Shown: piece by piece, positions 1-6,681 of the stretch
Position numbering within the stretch: the first letter of the stretch is position 1
How the letters are laid out: each line of letters starts with the position of its first letter
From: DATLYT01 sp035574455
Lineage (GTDB): Bacteria; Bacteroidota; Ignavibacteria; UBA10030
Reading direction: 5' to 3'
Assembly: GCA_035574455.1 (NCBI GenBank)
Contig: DATLYT010000160.1
Location: 1 to 16,845, forward strand
DNA length: 16,845 bases
The notes under the pieces: generated by a model
What the model was told of the DNA's origin: nothing
Seen by the model: the letters and a program-made list of their open reading frames with translations, nothing else
Databases searched by the model: none
Made by a program: the position numbers and the translations under genes

Positions 1-1
1 T

Positions 2-373
2 CGCCATTTAGGCGGGAAGGAGTTTGAGGTATTCAGTGCGGGGACGCATCCGGCCGGCATGGTTCACCCTCTCGCCGTGGAAGCGATGAAACAACGCGGC
101 ATCGATATCAGCGCTCAGCGCTCGAAGTCGATGAGTGAGTTCGACGGACAACAGTTCGATTACGTCATTACGGTCTGCGATGATGCCTACCAGGAGTGCC
201 CCGTTTACCCCGGCGCGAAGCGACAGCTTCATTGGAGCACGCCGGACCCGAGCTTTGTCAGTGGAACGGAAGAACAACGCTTGCAGGCGTTTCGAGAAAC
301 CGTTGCAACATTGGAGAAGCGGATCAACGAATTCCTCGCGACCCTCTCAAAGCAACAAGCCGCCTCATCATAA
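2..373 (+). CDS. arsC: ArsC-type arsenate reductase / low-molecular-weight phosphatase, C-terminal part
   Basis: The last 123 residues of a cytoplasmic low-molecular-weight tyrosine-phosphatase-fold protein; the 5' end, including the CX5R catalytic loop, lies outside the window. The segment VFSAGTHPAG near the left edge and VITVCDDAYQECPV followed by PGAKRQLHWSTPDP are characteristic of thioredoxin-linked arsenate reductases. The two cysteines in that segment (codons 176-178 and 197-199) are spaced C-x6-C, the spacing of the redox pair that relays the disulfide in S. aureus-type ArsC. Known role of the family: reduction of arsenate to arsenite for export. No ars regulator or efflux gene is visible on this side, so any operon must lie to the left. 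A general protein-tyrosine phosphatase is the alternative, but the cysteine pair favours arsenate reductase. The stop codon lies in the loop and arm of a terminator hairpin. Confidence 0.85.
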   Translation, partial: RHLGGKEFEVFSAGTHPAGMVHPLAVEAMKQRGIDISAQRSKSMSEFDGQQFDYVITVCDDAYQECPVYPGAKRQLHWSTPDPSFVSGTEEQRLQAFRETVATLEKRINEFLATLSKQQAASS

Positions 374-385
374 GGCGGCTTGTTT
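356..385 (+). terminator. Rho-independent terminator after arsC, probably bidirectional
   Basis: A perfect 10-bp stem (CAAGCCGCCT at 356-365, AGGCGGCTTG at 373-382) with a 7-nt loop is followed by TTT. The arsC stop codon (371-373) lies in the loop and the first base of the right arm. The convergent bioY ends 28 bp away, so the hairpin may stop both transcripts, although the T tract on the minus side is poor. Confidence 0.75.
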
Positions 386-409
386 CACTTCCACACTTTT
401 TTGTTTTCG

Positions 410-979
410 CTATCGTTTCCACCCGCCGGTCAACTGGCGGTAGATGGCCGCTGCTGCCGAGAGCTTCAAGAGATCCCACCACGAGAAGATCAGAAACCCG
501 GCCTGGAAGGCGGCATTCCAATCGCGAAAGTACACGAAATTCAGTTGCACCGTCCCGATCGAAAAAATCACCAACAAGCCGACGAACATGGAAAACAGCG
601 TCCAGACGAAGTGCGCACGCAACGGAACAAGGCTGCCGACGACGAAAGCAGCGAGGGGGAACGCGAGAAGATATCCGCCCGTGGGACCGAGGATGCGCGC
701 AAGACCAAAGCCCGCCCCGGCGAACGCAGGAATCCCTAACACACCGAGCGTCAGATACATCGCCATGCTGATGAAGCCGTTGCGAGGACCGAGCAATGCA
801 CCCGCCAAGAGCACAAACAGGGTCTGGAAGGTATACGGCACGGGCTGATGAGGAATTTCAATCTGGGCACCGACTGCCGTCAGAATCGCGAACGTGGAAA
901 TCCAGAAGGTCTGGACGAGGGTTGTTCCGCGGGCAAGCGGAAAGGTTCTGCTCAAAGTCGCTAAGCTTGAGACTTCCAT
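410..979 (-). CDS. bioY: BioY biotin transporter, substrate-binding membrane (S) component
   Basis: A 189-residue integral membrane protein with about six hydrophobic segments, the normal size for BioY. The diagnostic stretch GAGFGLARILGPTGGYLL lies near the middle, with QPVPYTFQTLFVLLAGALLGPR before it; both are hallmarks of BioY, the S component of energy-coupling-factor biotin transporters. It captures biotin in the inner membrane. No bioM/bioN energising genes are adjacent, so it is a solitary BioY that either acts alone or borrows a shared ECF module encoded elsewhere. The start is ATG at 979-977, preceded by a strong GGAGGA Shine-Dalgarno. A sigma70-like promoter and an inverted repeat lie upstream at 1022-1071, which suggests regulation, plausibly by biotin status. 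Confidence 0.93.
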   Translation of the reverse strand: MEVSSLATLSRTFPLARGTTLVQTFWISTFAILTAVGAQIEIPHQPVPYTFQTLFVLLAGALLGPRNGFISMAMYLTLGVLGIPAFAGAGFGLARILGPTGGYLLAFPLAAFVVGSLVPLRAHFVWTLFSMFVGLLVIFSIGTVQLNFVYFRDWNAAFQAGFLIFSWWDLLKLSAAAAIYRQLTGGWKR

Positions 980-1021
980 TGATGTCCTCCGTGGAGAATA
1001 TTCGGGATACGAGACGCTGAG

Positions 1022-1071
1022 AAAATAGGAAATCCTTTGACGAGAATCAAACCCGTACTAAGGATTTCCTA
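1022..1071 (-). promoter_or_regulatory. bioY promoter overlapped by a 12-bp inverted-repeat operator
   Basis: On the minus strand TTGATT (plus 1050-1045) and TATTTT (plus 1027-1022) are separated by exactly 17 bp, giving a leader of about 35 nt before bioY. Superimposed is a perfect inverted repeat, TAGGAAATCCTT at 1026-1037 and AAGGATTTCCTA at 1060-1071, with a 22-bp spacer. One arm covers the -10 edge and spacer, and the other lies just upstream of -35. Each arm is itself nearly palindromic (GGAAATCC), so two dimers 34 bp apart could bind. A protein here would occlude the promoter. The sequence does not match the usual BirA operator (TTGTAAACC type), so the regulator is unknown. Confidence 0.65.
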
Positions 1072-1152
1072 CAGCAACCAGGGAAGACAAGCTGGAATAA
1101 GCTAAAGATCGTTCATCCGCCAGATGACCGACCGTGAAGCCATCGAGAACGC

Positions 1153-1449
1153 TCAGAAGTTCTTTTGTTGCAGGAGAACCTCCCGACCTTCCCTCTTCAT
1201 GCCTGAGAAAGGCTCGCGCTGAACCGGTGTGTACTCCTTCACAAGCCCATATCCATCGGCAAAAAAGAGGTATTCTGTTTCGGTAAAGGTGAGACCCTGC
1301 ACCGTGAGCGAGGTGGTAAACTCGAACTTATACGCCTGGAGGGTTCCTATCGGTGCGCTGACACCTTCTTTTGGATAGATCTTCCCCTGAAGCTTGATGT
1401 TGACCGACTGCCTTGCTTCTGACACAATTTCCCATATTTTACACCGCAA
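1153..1449 (-). pseudogene. Possible 5'-truncated remnant of a secreted-protein gene
   Basis: A 98-residue reading frame whose only plausible start is a TTG at 1449. The frame stays open upstream into the antisense of the neighbouring peptidase gene. The middle (PIGTLQAYKFEFTTSLTV, then TETEYLFFADGYGLVKEY) resembles the C-terminal part of exported proteins of Bacteroidota-like genomes that end in a 'GVGLVK' beta-rich segment; this is a recollection of pattern, not a database match. No signal peptide, ribosome site or promoter is visible on this strand, and its 5' side coincides with the promoter and leader of the peptidase gene. I infer a decayed gene end left by a rearrangement. It could also be an intact short hypothetical gene or a chance frame. 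Confidence 0.38.
1413..1440 (+). promoter_or_regulatory. Weak candidate promoter for the M14 peptidase gene
   Basis: TTGCTT (1413-1418) and TATTTT (1435-1440) are 16 bp apart. The CATATTTTAC context resembles the -10 regions seen at 4133 and 10415. The predicted start leaves a leader of about 20 nt that carries GGAGG. Confidence 0.35.
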
Positions 1450-1468
1450 ATTTTTCCATGGAGGTGTA

Positions 1469-4081
1469 ATGAAACAGCTTGCCGCTTTACTCTTCGTCGT
1501 TGCAGCCGCATCTGCTCAACAGTCGTTCGAACTCCTGCCCGGCAGCAGTTACAATCCTGCTATTCCAAGTCCGCAATCGGTATTGCGATATGACATAGGA
1601 GATCGGTTCACCGATTATCGCAACCTTGAGAAGTTCTACGACAAACTCGTTGCCTCTTCCGACCGAATCCAGCGCATTGTCTATGGCGAAACGTACGAGA
1701 TGCGTCCGCTTCAATTATTGATCATCAGCTCACCGAAGAATCTTGCCCGGCTCGATGAGATCAAAGCCAACAACAAAAAACTGACCGATCCACGCACCTT
1801 CAGATCAAAAGCTGAAGCAGAACAAATCATCAACAGTCTTCCGGCCATTGTTTGGCTCTCCTACGGCGTACATGGCAACGAGGCCTGCTCGCCCGAAGCG
1901 GCCATGCTCACCGCCTACCAGCTTTGCGCAGGCACCGACCAACGCACGCTCGATATCCTGGAGAATGTCATTGTGCTAATCGACCCGGCAGTAAATCCCG
2001 ACGGCCGAGAGCGCTATGTGCAGTGGGTCAATTCTACTCTGGGGTCGAAGCCGAACGTGAATCCCGACGCCATCGAGCACAGCGAGCCATGGCCCGGCGG
2101 TCGCACGAATCACTATTACTTCGACCTCAACCGTGACTGGGCATGGCAAACACAGAAAGAGACGCGAGCACGCATTCCGCTGTATCGTGAATGGATGCCG
2201 CACACGCATGTCGATTTCCATGAGATGGGACACACGAGCACCTATTTCTTTTTCCCCGCCGCGCCCCCTGTACATACCGAGCTACCGCCGGAAGTCAAGA
2301 AATGGGGAATGATTTACGGGAAAGGAAATGCCGAGGCGCTCCAAAAGATCGGACAGCAATACTACGTTGGGGAATCGTTTGACCTTTATTATCCGGCGTA
2401 TGGCGACTCCTGGCCGACCTTCAATGGTGCCATTGGAATGACCTACGAACAAGCCGGAGGTTCACGCGGCAGTTTCGCCGTGCGGAAACCTAACGGCGAC
2501 ACCCTCACACTCCGACAACGGGCACTCAACCATTTCACCACCGGCATCGCCACACTCGAAACAACGGTGAAGTACAAAAAAGAACGGTTGCAGGATTTCT
2601 TCGCTTTTTGGGAATCCGGTTTGAAGAATGCCTCACGAGTCAAAGGATTCATCATCAAGGAAGGGAATGACCCCAATCGAGCTGCGCGGCTCGCTGCGAC
2701 ATTAATCAACCAGGGCATTGAAGTCCATCAATTGCAGGAAGCAACGACCCTCGAAGCGCAGCGCTACTTCACCGCCAAGCCGACAAAGGTCTCGTTTCCC
2801 AAAGGCACCTATTTCATCTCCACACTTCAGCCACACAGCCGCCTCGTCAAGGCGTTGCTGGAACCCAAGACCGTACTGCCCGATACGTTCTTCTACGACG
2901 TTTCGGCGTGGTCTCTTCCTGTAGCCTACGGGCTTGAAGCCTATACGACAGAAGCCCCGCTGCCTTCTTCAGCCAAAAAGATTGCCGCAATTCAACGTGT
3001 GGCCGGAAGGGTCATCGGGGGAAAAGCGGCGTTCGCTTATCTGATCCCATGGGAACGGAATGACGCGGTGAAGCTCGTTTGGTCGTTATTGGAAAAAGGA
3101 TACGCCGTACATTACGCCTCGCGGCCATTCCAGACCGTCGGCAGGCATTTTCGTGCAGGTACCATCATCGTCTTCAGCTCACCAAAGCAGGAAACCCTGC
3201 ACACCGATATAACGCAACTTGCTGAAACATTCGGTGTAGACGTCTACTCCGCTCACACCGGCCTAACCGACGGAGGCATCAGCCTCGGATCCAACTACGT
3301 CCGACCGATCAAGAAACCGTCCATTGCCATCGTTACCGATATGCCGGCAAGCTCCAACGCGTACGGCGAGCTTTGGTATCTCTTCGACCAGGAATACGGC
3401 GTTCCTATGTCCGCCATTCGCGGACGCGAGCTTGGCGACATCAACCTCTACAAATATGACGTCCTTATCATTCCCGACGGCGGCGACTACCGACCCGTCC
3501 TTGACAGCTCCAAAGTCGCCAAACTGAAACAGTGGGTACAGAACGGCGGCGTGCTCGTTGGGATAGAAGGAGGCGCGTTGTTTCTCACCAAGAGCCGGTC
3601 AGGCATAACTGCTGCCCTTCTGGAATCAGAGAAAAAAGAAGACGACAAGACCAAGGAAGAGAAAGAAGAAGAGAAAGCTCGGAAAGAAGCACAAAAGCGT
3701 GAGACACAATTCGAGCGTCAGGAACGTGAACGGCTGGAATCCATCCCCGGCGCTATCTTCAAGGCCTTGATTGATACGACGCATCCCATTGGCTTCGGAT
3801 ATGATCGTGAGGTTTATGTTCTGAAGAGAAATTCAACGCCGTTTCTCCTCTCAGAAGGTGCGTTGAATGTTGGACGCTTTGCTCCCGATTCCACCGAAGC
3901 AAGCGGTTATGCGGCGAAGACCAGGGCAAAGAAGGTTGCCGATGCCGCGTTCATTACGGAATTCCGAAATGGCCGAGGTCGTGTTGTGCTCATGACGGAA
4001 TCCGTAACCTTTCGGATGTTCTGGATAGGACTTCAGAAACTCCTGTTCAATACCGTCTTCTTCCTCCCTCAACCTGAATGA
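1469..4081 (+). CDS. Secreted M14 zinc carboxypeptidase-like protein with C-terminal GATase1-like domain
   Basis: An 870-residue exported protein. ATG at 1469 is chosen because GGAGG sits 5-6 bases upstream and the product begins with a typical signal peptide (MKQLAALLFVVAAASAQ, cleavage near residue 16). Residues about 45-350 form an M14 peptidase domain: VHGNE gives zinc ligands H135 and E138, NPDGRERY follows at 176-183, FDLNRDW carries N221-R222, and DFHEMGH carries the third ligand, H251. Residues about 614-710 (IAIVTDMPASSNAYGELW, then YDVLIIPDGGDYRP and WVQNGGVLVGIEGGA) resemble a class-I glutamine-amidotransferase/PfpI fold but lack an obvious nucleophile cysteine. A Lys/Glu-rich, probably helical linker occupies about 720-756. 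The protein probably hydrolyses extracytoplasmic peptides; its substrate cannot be read. No type IX sorting tail is visible. Gene-scale sequence looks native. Confidence 0.87.
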   Translation: MKQLAALLFVVAAASAQQSFELLPGSSYNPAIPSPQSVLRYDIGDRFTDYRNLEKFYDKLVASSDRIQRIVYGETYEMRPLQLLIISSPKNLARLDEIKANNKKLTDPRTFRSKAEAEQIINSLPAIVWLSYGVHGNEACSPEAAMLTAYQLCAGTDQRTLDILENVIVLIDPAVNPDGRERYVQWVNSTLGSKPNVNPDAIEHSEPWPGGRTNHYYFDLNRDWAWQTQKETRARIPLYREWMPHTHVDFHEMGHTSTYFFFPAAPPVHTELPPEVKKWGMIYGKGNAEALQKIGQQYYVGESFDLYYPAYGDSWPTFNGAIGMTYEQAGGSRGSFAVRKPNGDTLTLRQRALNHFTTGIATLETTVKYKKERLQDFFAFWESGLKNASRVKGFIIKEGNDPNRAARLAATLINQGIEVHQLQEATTLEAQRYFTAKPTKVSFPKGTYFISTLQPHSRLVKALLEPKTVLPDTFFYDVSAWSLPVAYGLEAYTTEAPLPSSAKKIAAIQRVAGRVIGGKAAFAYLIPWERNDAVKLVWSLLEKGYAVHYASRPFQTVGRHFRAGTIIVFSSPKQETLHTDITQLAETFGVDVYSAHTGLTDGGISLGSNYVRPIKKPSIAIVTDMPASSNAYGELWYLFDQEYGVPMSAIRGRELGDINLYKYDVLIIPDGGDYRPVLDSSKVAKLKQWVQNGGVLVGIEGGALFLTKSRSGITAALLESEKKEDDKTKEEKEEEKARKEAQKRETQFERQERERLESIPGAIFKALIDTTHPIGFGYDREVYVLKRNSTPFLLSEGALNVGRFAPDSTEASGYAAKTRAKKVADAAFITEFRNGRGRVVLMTESVTFRMFWIGLQKLLFNTVFFLPQPE

Positions 4082-4109
4082 GATTAGCCGTGTAAGTGCT
4101 AAAAACAGA

Positions 4110-4138
4110 TTGACTAAGCGGCATTTTTTCTCTATATT
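4110..4138 (+). promoter_or_regulatory. Sigma70-like promoter TTGACT-N17-TATATT
   Basis: A near-consensus -35 (TTGACT, 4110-4115) and -10 (TATATT, 4133-4138) have a 17-bp spacer. The start is predicted near 4145. It is the obvious promoter for the tRNA-Gln/prs unit downstream, but the predicted start falls on the first arm of a terminator-like hairpin. Confidence 0.7.
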
Positions 4139-4142
4139 TTAG

Positions 4143-4174
4143 ACCCAACTTTTTGAGGTTGGGTTTTATTTTTT
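4143..4174 (+). terminator. Rho-independent terminator after the M14 peptidase gene
   Basis: ACCCAAC (4143-4149) pairs with GTTGGGT (4158-4164) and is followed by TTTATTTTTT. It lies 62 bp after the peptidase stop and is best explained as that gene's terminator. A weaker imperfect hairpin follows at 4175-4202. Confidence 0.7.
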
Positions 4175-4209
4175 GAGCTGTTCCAGGATTTCTGAACTGC
4201 TCCAATTGA

Positions 4210-4267
4210 GTCTTGGGGTATAGCGCATCCCGCACCGGTGTTGTGCGGGATATTCCCAGGTTCGAAT
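4210..4267 (+). pseudogene. Broken tRNA-Gln-like copy upstream of the intact tRNA-Gln
   Basis: Two blocks match the intact tRNA that follows. GTCTTGGGGT plus TAGC at 4210-4224 matches 4282-4296 with one mismatch; ATTCCCAGGTTCGAAT at 4252-4267 matches 4329-4344 exactly. The middle is different: the D arm is lost, and a 9-bp perfect stem (ATCCCGCAC 4227-4235 / GTGCGGGAT 4243-4251) with a 7-nt loop replaces the anticodon arm. Sequence matching the 3' T-stem strand and 3' acceptor strand is missing. The loop lacks U33, so it cannot decode. I infer an old tandem tRNA duplicate that decayed, or a rearranged piece. Confidence 0.7.
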
Positions 4268-4285
4268 AAAAAAATGATTAGGTCT

Positions 4286-4357
<72 letters not shown>

Positions 4358-4407
4358 CGGATGTGCGGTAGGATAAAAACCATCGACACACTCTCCACGA
4401 GCACCGC

Positions 4408-5352
4408 ATGAGCGACTTAAAACTTTTTTCCGGTCGAGCGAATCGACCGCTTGCTGAAAACATCGCGAAAGAAGGCGGCTTTGAACTCGGGCACGTGGAG
4501 ATCCGAAACTTCAGCGACGGAGAAATCTGGGTCAAGTACGCGGACAACATCCGCGGCGACGACGTCTTCATTATTCAGCCGACCCAGCCTCCTGCAGAGA
4601 ACCTGGTCGAACTGTTGATCCTCATCGATGCAGCGAAGCGAGCTTCGGCGCGTCGGGTCACTGCCGTCATCCCCTATTTCGGCTATGCTCGGCAAGACCG
4701 CAAAGATCAGCCGCGGGTTTCGATTACAGCGAAGTTAGTTGCCAATCTGATTACGGAAGCAGGGGCTGATCGGGTCATCACCATGGACTTGCACGCTCCG
4801 CAGATTCAGGGCTTCTTTGACATCCCGCTCGACCATTTATACTCGTCGGCGGTATTCATCGACTATTTCCGGAATAAGGCCATCCCAGACCTCGCCGTTG
4901 CTTCGCCAGACGTTGGGGGCCTGAAGATGGCTCGTTCCTTTGCCAAACGGCTCGATGCCGACCTGATTCTGATCGACAAGCGGCGCCCAAAAGCCAATGA
5001 AGCAGAAGTGTTAAATGTCATCGGCAGCGTATCGGGCAAGAACGTTCTGATCGTTGACGACCTGATTGATACCGCGGGTACTTTTGTGAACGCCGTCGCA
5101 GCCTTAAAAGAAAACGGCGCGAAGAATATCTGGGGTGCTTGCACGCATCCGATTCTGTCCGGCCAGGCTTTGGAGCGAATCAACAACTCTGCCGTCACAA
5201 GCCTTGCCGTGACGGATACGATTCCGCTCCGGCAATCATCGCCGAAAATCGAGCTCCGGTCCGTCGCGAAGCTGTTTGCTGAAGCGATACAACGAACGCA
5301 TAACCACGAGTCGATTAGCTCCTTGTTTGACGTCGATAAAGATCGAATCTAA
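4408..5352 (+). CDS. prs: Ribose-phosphate pyrophosphokinase (PRPP synthetase)
   Basis: A 314-residue class I PRPP synthetase of standard length. It converts ribose 5-phosphate and ATP to PRPP and AMP in the cytoplasm, feeding nucleotide, His, Trp and NAD synthesis. Visible motifs: the N-terminal KLFSGRANRPLAENIA segment; YFGYARQDRKDQP near 90-103; TMDLHAPQIQGFF near 125-137; SPDVGG near 168; the flexible loop KRRPKANEAEV from about 191; and the PRPP-binding loop VLIVDDLIDTAGT near 213-225. The start is the only sensible ATG and the N terminus aligns with the family, although no clear Shine-Dalgarno precedes it. It follows tRNA-Gln and is followed after 18 bp by rplY, so it is probably the first protein gene of a tRNA-prs-rplY-pth transcript. 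Confidence 0.97.
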   Translation: MSDLKLFSGRANRPLAENIAKEGGFELGHVEIRNFSDGEIWVKYADNIRGDDVFIIQPTQPPAENLVELLILIDAAKRASARRVTAVIPYFGYARQDRKDQPRVSITAKLVANLITEAGADRVITMDLHAPQIQGFFDIPLDHLYSSAVFIDYFRNKAIPDLAVASPDVGGLKMARSFAKRLDADLILIDKRRPKANEAEVLNVIGSVSGKNVLIVDDLIDTAGTFVNAVAALKENGAKNIWGACTHPILSGQALERINNSAVTSLAVTDTIPLRQSSPKIELRSVAKLFAEAIQRTHNHESISSLFDVDKDRI

Positions 5353-5370
5353 TTACAGTGAGAGGAAGCA

Positions 5371-6060
5371 ATGTCTGAAGTAACCGTAACCGCCGAAATC
5401 CGAAAAGATCTCGGCAAACGAGCAAAACGTCTTCGCCGGCAAGGTAAGATTCCCGGTATTTACTATAGCCATGGCGAGAAGAACATTCCGATTGCCGTCT
5501 CGGAACTCACCCTGCGTCCGTTGATCAAGACATCGGCAACACACGTGATTAACCTAAAACTGGACGACGGATCGACGCATACGTGTATCCTGCGCGATGT
5601 CCAGTTCGACCCCGTCACCGACAAGCCGGTGCATTTCGACTTCTTTGGTCTCAAGGAAGACGAGGCTGTGACCATTCAGGTGCCGGTTGTCGTCAAGGGT
5701 ACAGCCCAAGGCGTGAAAGACGGCGGCATTCTGCAGCATATCCTGCACTCTGTTCGCGTCTCCTGCTTGCCGAAATATATTCCGGACCACATCGAAGTCG
5801 ATGTCACCGGACTTCTCATGAATCGCTCTATCCACGTGAAGGAATTAACCATTCCCAACGTGAAGATTCTCGAGAACGAGAACAGCGCTGTCGTTGCTGT
5901 GGTGCCTCCAACGATCATGAAAGAGGCTGAAGTTGCAACGACGGCTGAAGCTGCAACGGCGGCTGCACCGGCTGAGCCTGAAGTGATCGCTAAAGGCAAG
6001 AAGGCTGAAGAAGGCGCAGAAGGGGAATCGGAGAAGCCTGCAGAAAAAGAGAAGAAGTAA
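5371..6060 (+). CDS. rplY: Ribosomal protein bL25, long Ctc/TL5 type
   Basis: A 229-residue 5S-rRNA-binding protein of the large subunit in its long form. Residues 1 to about 95 are the L25 RNA-binding domain (RKDLGKRAKRLRRQGKIPG and FDPVTDKPVHFDF). Residues about 100-190 form the TL5 beta domain (VVVKGTAQGVKDGGILQ, then IPDHIEVDVTGL). A low-complexity Ala/Glu/Lys tail occupies about 190-229 and is probably disordered. ATG at 5371 has a good AGAGGA site. It sits 18 bp after prs and 21 bp before pth, a conserved trio. In Bacillus the long form is the stress protein Ctc; whether it is stress-induced here cannot be read. Confidence 0.95.
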   Translation: MSEVTVTAEIRKDLGKRAKRLRRQGKIPGIYYSHGEKNIPIAVSELTLRPLIKTSATHVINLKLDDGSTHTCILRDVQFDPVTDKPVHFDFFGLKEDEAVTIQVPVVVKGTAQGVKDGGILQHILHSVRVSCLPKYIPDHIEVDVTGLLMNRSIHVKELTIPNVKILENENSAVVAVVPPTIMKEAEVATTAEAATAAAPAEPEVIAKGKKAEEGAEGESEKPAEKEKK

Positions 6061-6081
6061 GCAGGAAACAACCCGACCGGC

Positions 6082-6663
6082 ATGGTCTTCATCATCGGGC
6101 TCGGAAATCCCGGCAGTCCATACGATGGTACCCGACACAATGTGGGGTTTGAAGTTGTCGATCGCCTTGCGGAGACACTCAACACACAGTTCAAGCCTGG
6201 CAAGGGAGAGTACCTCGAGGCGTTGACAATGGTGGGAGGCGAGAAGGTCGGTCTGGTCAAGCCGCTGACGTACATGAACAACAGTGGGTCGGCTGTTGTC
6301 GACATTCAAGAGCGTTACGAGGTCCCGCTTGACCGACTGTTAGTCGTGTGCGATGATTTCTGGCTCCCGCTCGGTACGTTGCGGTTACGCCCGAAAGGAA
6401 GCGATGGCGGCCACAACGGGTTGTACTCAATTATCTACCACCTGCAGTCAGAGTCCTTCCCACGACTTCGCTGTGGTATCGCCTCTGAGTCCATTCCCCA
6501 GAACAAAGAGCGGATGGCGGAGTTTGTCCTCGACAGGTTTACAACAACAGAACGCCCTGTCGTCAACCGGATGGTGAAGCGGGCGGCTGAAGCGTGCGTC
6601 TCGTTCATTCAACATGGCATTCAAAAAACAATGACTCTGTACAACACTCAACCAGCAGCATAA
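6082..6663 (+). CDS. pth: Peptidyl-tRNA hydrolase
   Basis: A 193-residue bacterial Pth, the usual size. It cleaves the ester bond of peptidyl-tRNAs released prematurely from ribosomes and so recycles tRNA. Seen directly: IIGLGNPGSPYDGTRHNVGF at residues 4-23, giving N9 and catalytic H19; MNNSG near residue 66; and VVCDDFWLPLGTLRLRPKGS then GGHNGL, containing the catalytic aspartate and substrate-binding asparagine. The start ATG at 6082 puts the family N terminus immediately in register. A purine stretch (AGGAA) lies about 14 bases upstream, rather far, so translation may be coupled to rplY. hppA follows after 18 bp. Confidence 0.96.
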   Translation: MVFIIGLGNPGSPYDGTRHNVGFEVVDRLAETLNTQFKPGKGEYLEALTMVGGEKVGLVKPLTYMNNSGSAVVDIQERYEVPLDRLLVVCDDFWLPLGTLRLRPKGSDGGHNGLYSIIYHLQSESFPRLRCGIASESIPQNKERMAEFVLDRFTTTERPVVNRMVKRAAEACVSFIQHGIQKTMTLYNTQPAA

Positions 6664-6681
6664 TCCAGAATACAGAAACAC

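Noticed and set aside
196..771. Plus-strand frame of 191 codons across the arsC end and antisense to bioY
   Set aside because: Arg/Ser-rich shadow translation over two well-recognised genes and a terminator.
1394..1468. 25-codon upstream extension of the M14 peptidase
   Set aside because: The later ATG at 1469 has a GGAGG site and opens a perfect signal peptide; the extension would bury it.
5676..6309. Long minus-strand frames opposite rplY and pth
   Set aside because: Low-complexity Ser/Ala/Thr composition mirroring the Ala/Glu tail of rplY; no start signals.
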